NCBI GenBank assembly: GCA_044226485.1
Contig: JBGAGY010000002.1
Span: 496,001 to 560,000, forward strand
From: UBA6663 sp044226485
GTDB lineage: Bacteria; Chloroflexota; Anaerolineae; Anaerolineales; UBA6663
DNA length: 64,000 bases
Reading direction: 5' to 3'
Shown here: piece by piece, positions 59,733 through 64,000 of the stretch
How positions within the stretch are numbered: the stretch's first letter is position 1
How the letters are laid out: every line of letters starts with the position of its first letter
Program-made: the position numbers and the translations under genes
Notes under the pieces: model-generated
The model's database searches: none
Told to the model about the DNA's origin: nothing
What the model saw: the letters and a program-made list of their open reading frames with translations, nothing else

Positions 59733-59831
59733 TCTCACCTCGCCTGCGCTTCAAGAATGTGGCTTGGCGGATTGTGTGGCTTGTGCAGTGTAGCACCGCG
59801 GACTGCGTTCTCGTCTGACGCGGGCGGTGAA

Positions 59832-59875
59832 CAAACAGATCCGGCCGGGCGATGTCGCCCGGCCGGATCTGTTTG
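59832..59875. terminator. Terminator of the SdrD-repeat gene
   Basis: A 21-bp perfect stem (59832-59852 with 59855-59875) and 2-nt gap, 21 bp past the minus-strand stop at 59897. The stem ends with CAAAC/GTTTG, giving a short T-rich edge. Confidence 0.85.
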
Positions 59876-59896
59876 CGCGTCAGAGTCGGTCGTTGC

Positions 59897-62800
59897 TCAG
59901 CGGTGGAGCAGGCTGGGGATGGTGAGCCGCACGACGATGACCGGGCTCGTCATGACTCGTTCCTGGCCTTGCGTGCTGAGTTCGGTCAGCCAGTAGGTGT
60001 AAGGTCCGTTGCCCGACACAGTGTCGAGACAGCTGTACGAACTGTCGCTGCCCGTCGCGGCCTTCTCGCAGACCATCGTGGCTGACGCGAACGAGCCGTT
60101 CAGGCTTCGATAGACCCGGTAGACCGAGACGTTGACTTCCTCGGCCGTGGTCCACGTCACCGTCACCTTGCCGCCGGCCGGCCCGCTGACCACAAAGGAC
60201 GTCAGCGTCGCAGCGGTCGGGATGTTGATCAGGCCGGCGTCGACCGTCAGATCCTGCTGGCCGGCCGTGAGCGTGTATGTGCCCGTGCAGCCGGTGTTCG
60301 GGTCGGCGTCGCTGTCAGCCGCGTCGTTGCCGCCGGCGTTCACTCCCGTGAGGCTCGAACCGATCGGGAAGTTGCTGAAGCACACCGAGTAGGTGCCGGG
60401 CGTCAGGTTCGGGAACAGGTACGAGCCGTCGGGCGCTGTCTGCGTCGTGCCGATGACGTTGTTACTGCCGTCGCGGAGCGTCACCGTGACGCCGCCGACG
60501 CCCAGTTCGCCGGGATCCTGCACGCCGTCGCTGTCGGTGTCGTTCCACACGAAGTCGCCGAGGCTGGACGGCTGCAGAACGCCGAAGTCCAGGCTGAGGT
60601 TGGAGTTGTTGTTCGCGTCGCCGTCGTTCGTCGGCTCGCCGCCCGCCGTGAGCGTGATCACGCTCGAGCGGATCAGGTAGCCGCCGCCGCACGCTCCGAC
60701 GCCATAGCCATTGTCGTCGTTGTTGACGTCGTTGTCAGGATCCGGCGGCTGTGAGCCGGGCGTGCCCTCATACGGGCCCGTCGCCGAGCCGACCGTGCCG
60801 CTACTCGAGCAGTAGCCCGCTGGCGGCTCGATGACGACGTAGTAGTCGCCGGGCACTAGGTTGGTGAAGCTGTACAGCCCGCCGCCGGCCGTCGTGGTCG
60901 TGGCCATCAACGTGCCAGTCGAGCTGTAGAGATAGACAGGCACGCCATTGAGGCCGGTCTCGCCCCCGTCGACGGTGCCGCTGTTGTTAGCGTCGACCCA
61001 GACCAGGTTGCCCAGCGACAGGCTGCCCACCAGGCCGAAGTCCACGCTCAGGTTCGAGTTGCTGTCGCTGTCGCCGTCGTTCGTCGGCTCGGTGCCGGCG
61101 CTGAGAGTGAGGTTGCTCGAGCGCACGACATAGCCTGGCTGGCCGCAGGTGCCCACGCCATAGCCGTTGTCGTCGTTGTTGACGTTGCTGTCGGGATCCG
61201 GCGGCTGGGTGCCCGGGGCGCCTTCGTACGGCCCGGTGGCCGAGCCGACGACGCCAGTGCTCGAGCAGGCGCCGCTCGGCGGGGTCACGACCACGTAGTA
61301 GTCGCCGCCGGGCAGATTGACAAAGAGGTAGTGTCCGCCATTCGCCGTGGTGGTGCTGGCCAGCAGCGAGCCCGCTCCGCTGTAGAGCTGCACGGTGAGG
61401 CCGGCGACGCCGGCCTCACCGCCATCGACGAGGCCATTGTTGTTCGAGTCGCTCCAGACCAGATCGCCGAGCGATAGGCTGAGCACCAGGCCGAAGTCGA
61501 CGCTGTGGTTCGAGTCGCTGCCATCGCCGTCGTTCGTCGGCTCGGACGCGTTCGAGAGTGTAACGGCCGCCGACCGAATGACGTAGCTCGGTTGGCCGCA
61601 GGCGCCCACGCCATTGCCGTTATCGTCGTTGTTGACGTCGTTGTCGGGGTCCGGCGGCTGCGTGCCCGGGTTGCCTTCGTACGCGCCGGTCGGCGCGCCG
61701 ATGGCGCCCGTGCTCGAGCAGTAGCCGGCGGGCGGCACGATCTCGACGATGTAGTCGCCGGCCACGAGGTTCGTGAAGCCGTACAGGCCGCCGCCCGCCG
61801 TGGTCGTCGTGGTGAGGACGGTGCCCGAGCTGGAGAGCAGACGAACCGTCACGCCGTTGATGCCGCTCTCGCCGCCGTCGACGGCGCCATTGTTGTTGGT
61901 GTCGTTCCAGACCAGGTCGCCGAGTCCGAGCGTGCCGACCAGGCCGAAGTCGAGGCTGAGGTTGGTGTTGGCGTTGCTGTCGCCGTCGTTCGTGGGCTCG
62001 CCGCCCAGGCTGAGCGTCACCACGCTCGACCTCACGACGTAGCCGGGCTGGCCGCAGGTGCCGACGCCGTTGCCGTTATCGTCGTTGTCGACGTCGTTGT
62101 CGGGATCCGGCGGCTGGTTGCCGGCCGGGTTGCCTTCGTACGGGCCGGTGGCGGAGCCGGGCGTGCCCGAGCTCGAGCAGGTGCCCGTCGCCGGAGTCAC
62201 CTCGACGTAGTAGTCGCCCGGCGTGAGGTTGCTGAAGCCGTAGAGGCCACCGCTCGCCGTCGTCGTGGTCGCCACGAGCGTGCCCGTCGACGTGTACAGG
62301 CGCACCTGCAGGCCGTCGATGCCGCTCTCGCCGCCGTCCACGAGGCCGTTGTTGTTGGCGTCGTTCCAAACCAGATTGCCCAGCGCCAGCACCGGCACGA
62401 GGCCGAAGTCGACCGTCAGGTTCGAGTCGCTGCCGTCGCCGTCGTTGGTCGGCTCGGCGCCCACCGCGAGGGTCACGGCCGTCGCGCGGATCGTCGAACC
62501 GCAGCCGCCTGTGTGATTGCCGTTGTCGTCGTTGTCGACGTTGTTGTCGGGATCCGGCGGCTGACCACCACCCGGGTTGCCTTCGTATGCGCCGGTGGCC
62601 GAGCCGGGCGTGCCGGTGCTCGAGCAGTAGCCAGCCGGTGGCGTGATCTCGACGATGTAGTCGCCGGGGCTGAGGTTCGAGAACAGGTACAGGCCGCCGC
62701 CCGCCGTGGTGGTCGAGGCGATCAGCGTGCCGGAGCCTGTGTAGAGGCGCACGGCCACGCCGTTCAGGCCGCTCTCGCCGCCGTTGACGACGCCGTTGTT

Positions 62801-64000
62801 GTCGGTGTCGACCCAGACCAGGTTGCCCAGGCCCACCGACGGCGTCAGGCCGAAGTCGATCGTGAGGTTCGAGTCGCTGCCGTCGCCGTCTCCGGTCGGC
62901 TCGCCGCCCGACGTGAGCGTGACCGGGCTCGAGCGCACGGCGTAGCCGCCCTGGCCGCACGTGCCGACGCCGTAGCCGTTGTCGTCGTTGTCGACGTTGC
63001 TGTCGGGGTCCGGCGGCTGCGTGCCGGGGTTGCCTTCGTAAGGCCCGGTCGCCGAGGTGGCGGCCCCGGTGCTCGAGCACGTGTTGGCCGGAGGCGTGAT
63101 CTCGACGTAGTAGTCGCCGGGCGCCAGATTGCCGAACGAGTAGTGCCCGCTGCCGTCGGTGGTAGTGCTGCCGACCAGCGCGCCGCCCACGGTGTACAGA
63201 CGAACCGCGACGTTGTTGAGGCCGGTCTCGCTGCCGTTGACGGTGCCGCTGTTGTCGCTGTCGCCCCAGACCAGGTTGCCGAGCGCGACCGGCCGGAACA
63301 GGCCGAAGTCGAGGCTCAGGTTCGAGTTGGGGTCGGCGTCGTCGTCGTTCGTCGGCTCGGAATTGTACGTGAGGGTCACCGTGCCCGAGCGCAGCGTGTA
63401 GCCGACCTGGCCGCAGGCGTTCGCCGCGACCGAACCGTTGTCGTCGTTGTTGACGTTGGTGTCGGGGTCAGGCGTGGAGGCACCCTCGTAGGGTCCGCTC
63501 GCGGTCATCGAACCGGGCGCGCCCGTGCTCGAGCAGTAGCCGCTCGGCGGCACGATCTCGACGATGTAGTCGCCGGGCGCGAGTTCGCTGAAGCCATAGA
63601 GCCCGCCGCCGGCCGTGGTCGTCGACGCGAGAGTGGTGCCGCCCGAGTTGAGCAGCCGGACGGTCACGTTGTCGATGCCGGCTTCGATGCCGTCGACGAG
63701 GCCGTTGTTGTTGACGTCGAACCAGACCAGGTTGCCGAGCGACAGCTTGCCGACCAGGCCGAAGTCGACCGAGAGATTAGAGTCATTGCTCGAATCGCCG
63801 TCGTTGGTGGGCTCGGTGCCGGTGGCCAGCGTGACGGGGGCCGACTCGATGACGTACCCGCCTGCGCCGCAGGTGCCGACGCCGTTGCCGTTGTCGTCGT
63901 TATTGACGTCGTTGTCGGGATCCGGCGGCTGCGAGCCGGGCGTGCCTTCGTAGGCGCCCGTCGCGGAGCCGGGCGTCCCCGTGCTCGAGCAGTAGCCCGC
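59897..64000 (-). CDS. Giant SdrD-B repeat surface protein (5' end beyond window)
   Basis: The frame is open from 64000 down to TGA 59897, at least 1367 residues, and the start is outside the window; the Met at 63667 is internal. It contains a partial repeat, seven long repeats of about 130-140 residues and one short final SdrD-B repeat, then a fibronectin-like domain (TAATLTSFVVSGPAGGKVTV onward) and the end TIPSLLHR. Each repeat opens with LGNLVWxDxNNNGxVDGGE (calcium-type loop) and LYxFxNLxPGDYxV, and then has an insertion with GYCSSTG, PPDPDNDVNNDDNG and GTCGQPGYVVRS. Likely a calcium-stiffened, disulfide-bonded cell-surface stalk or adhesin. Confidence 0.9.
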   Translation of the reverse strand, partial: AGYCSSTGTPGSATGAYEGTPGSQPPDPDNDVNNDDNGNGVGTCGAGGYVIESAPVTLATGTEPTNDGDSSNDSNLSVDFGLVGKLSLGNLVWFDVNNNGLVDGIEAGIDNVTVRLLNSGGTTLASTTTAGGGLYGFSELAPGDYIVEIVPPSGYCSSTGAPGSMTASGPYEGASTPDPDTNVNNDDNGSVAANACGQVGYTLRSGTVTLTYNSEPTNDDDADPNSNLSLDFGLFRPVALGNLVWGDSDNSGTVNGSETGLNNVAVRLYTVGGALVGSTTTDGSGHYSFGNLAPGDYYVEITPPANTCSSTGAATSATGPYEGNPGTQPPDPDSNVDNDDNGYGVGTCGQGGYAVRSSPVTLTSGGEPTGDGDGSDSNLTIDFGLTPSVGLGNLVWVDTDNNGVVNGGESGLNGVAVRLYTGSGTLIASTTTAGGGLYLFSNLSPGDYIVEITPPAGYCSSTGTPGSATGAYEGNPGGGQPPDPDNNVDNDDNGNHTGGCGSTIRATAVTLAVGAEPTNDGDGSDSNLTVDFGLVPVLALGNLVWNDANNNGLVDGGESGIDGLQVRLYTSTGTLVATTTTASGGLYGFSNLTPGDYYVEVTPATGTCSSSGTPGSATGPYEGNPAGNQPPDPDNDVDNDDNGNGVGTCGQPGYVVRSSVVTLSLGGEPTNDGDSNANTNLSLDFGLVGTLGLGDLVWNDTNNNGAVDGGESGINGVTVRLLSSSGTVLTTTTTAGGGLYGFTNLVAGDYIVEIVPPAGYCSSTGAIGAPTGAYEGNPGTQPPDPDNDVNNDDNGNGVGACGQPSYVIRSAAVTLSNASEPTNDGDGSDSNHSVDFGLVLSLSLGDLVWSDSNNNGLVDGGEAGVAGLTVQLYSGAGSLLASTTTANGGHYLFVNLPGGDYYVVVTPPSGACSSTGVVGSATGPYEGAPGTQPPDPDSNVNNDDNGYGVGTCGQPGYVVRSSNLTLSAGTEPTNDGDSDSNSNLSVDFGLVGSLSLGNLVWVDANNSGTVDGGETGLNGVPVYLYSSTGTLMATTTTAGGGLYSFTNLVPGDYYVVIEPPAGYCSSSGTVGSATGPYEGTPGSQPPDPDNDVNNDDNGYGVGACGGGYLIRSSVITLTAGGEPTNDGDANNNSNLSLDFGVLQPSSLGDFVWNDTDSDGVQDPGELGVGGVTVTLRDGSNNVIGTTQTAPDGSYLFPNLTPGTYSVCFSNFPIGSSLTGVNAGGNDAADSDADPNTGCTGTYTLTAGQQDLTVDAGLINIPTAATLTSFVVSGPAGGKVTVTWTTAEEVNVSVYRVYRSLNGSFASATMVCEKAATGSDSSYSCLDTVSGNGPYTYWLTELSTQGQERVMTSPVIVVRLTIPSLLHR

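Noticed and set aside
59897..64000. CRISPR-like periodic DNA in the repeat protein region
   Set aside because: The period of about 400 bp is explained by protein repeats in one open frame.

Overview
The window is GC-rich DNA, tightly packed with genes on both strands. No tRNA, rRNA or CRISPR array was recognised. The mix of genes suggests an environmental, polysaccharide-handling bacterium, most likely Chloroflexota (Anaerolineae-like). This rests on secreted proteins with Thr/Pro-rich linkers, SdrD-type repeat proteins, several PQQ-type sugar dehydrogenases and short C-terminal LP-x-x-x-H/R tails. The phylum is inference; no marker gene proves it.

Layout. 1-7359 (+) is an exopolysaccharide operon: glycosyltransferase, phosphoglycosyltransferase, epimerase, GHMP sugar kinase, and a Wzz/tyrosine-kinase protein with an unusual C-terminal GAF domain. 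7431-9806 holds a small conserved protein and a fused aminodeoxychorismate synthase/lyase. 9897-14069 is a sucrose unit: LacI regulator with its own operator, ROK fructokinase and amylosucrase. 14159-19608 (-) has a secreted expansin and an AttEFGH-like export operon (ATPase, FtsX permease, AttH/CrtC lipocalin). 19778-32928 is mixed metabolism: FecR-like lipoprotein, class III aminotransferase, DEAD-box helicase, SDR plus methyltransferase, GrpB fusion, squalene/phytoene synthase family protein, M48 protease, aldehyde dehydrogenase and two VOC proteins. 32993-39717 (-) has a WYL regulator that has lost its start, then three paralogous PQQ-type sugar dehydrogenases, two of which share an almost identical 792-bp tract. 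39921-45690 (+) carries thrC, a Nudix hydrolase, two aldo/keto reductases, a four-helix-bundle protein and thrB. 45789-46706 looks like an integron gene cassette (SDR gene plus attC). 46778-55080 has a fourth PQQ-type dehydrogenase, dcd, a FAH-family protein, an SthA-like flavoprotein, a methyltransferase, a candidate small RNA, a cation exchanger and an MsbA-like exporter. 55081-64000 (-) is cell-surface biology: a GT-C membrane protein, a TolB-like propeller protein, and a giant SdrD-B repeat protein that runs off the right edge.

The least explained layer lies between the genes. Many junctions carry short arrays of 7-nt (sometimes 8-nt) degenerate units, commonly four units (28 nt). They usually occur as inverted pairs, and they start at, overlap or directly follow stop codons. 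Some pairs form one hairpin between two co-directional genes. Others sit about 0.5-0.9 kb apart around a single gene (four-helix-bundle protein, expansin). Related to this layer are an 88-bp perfect palindrome that starts at a stop codon, and a 13-copy heptamer tract that supplies the end of one gene and has apparently erased the start of the next. The arrays, the attC-like cassette and the shared C-terminal tail of the secreted proteins are the best candidates for something undescribed.
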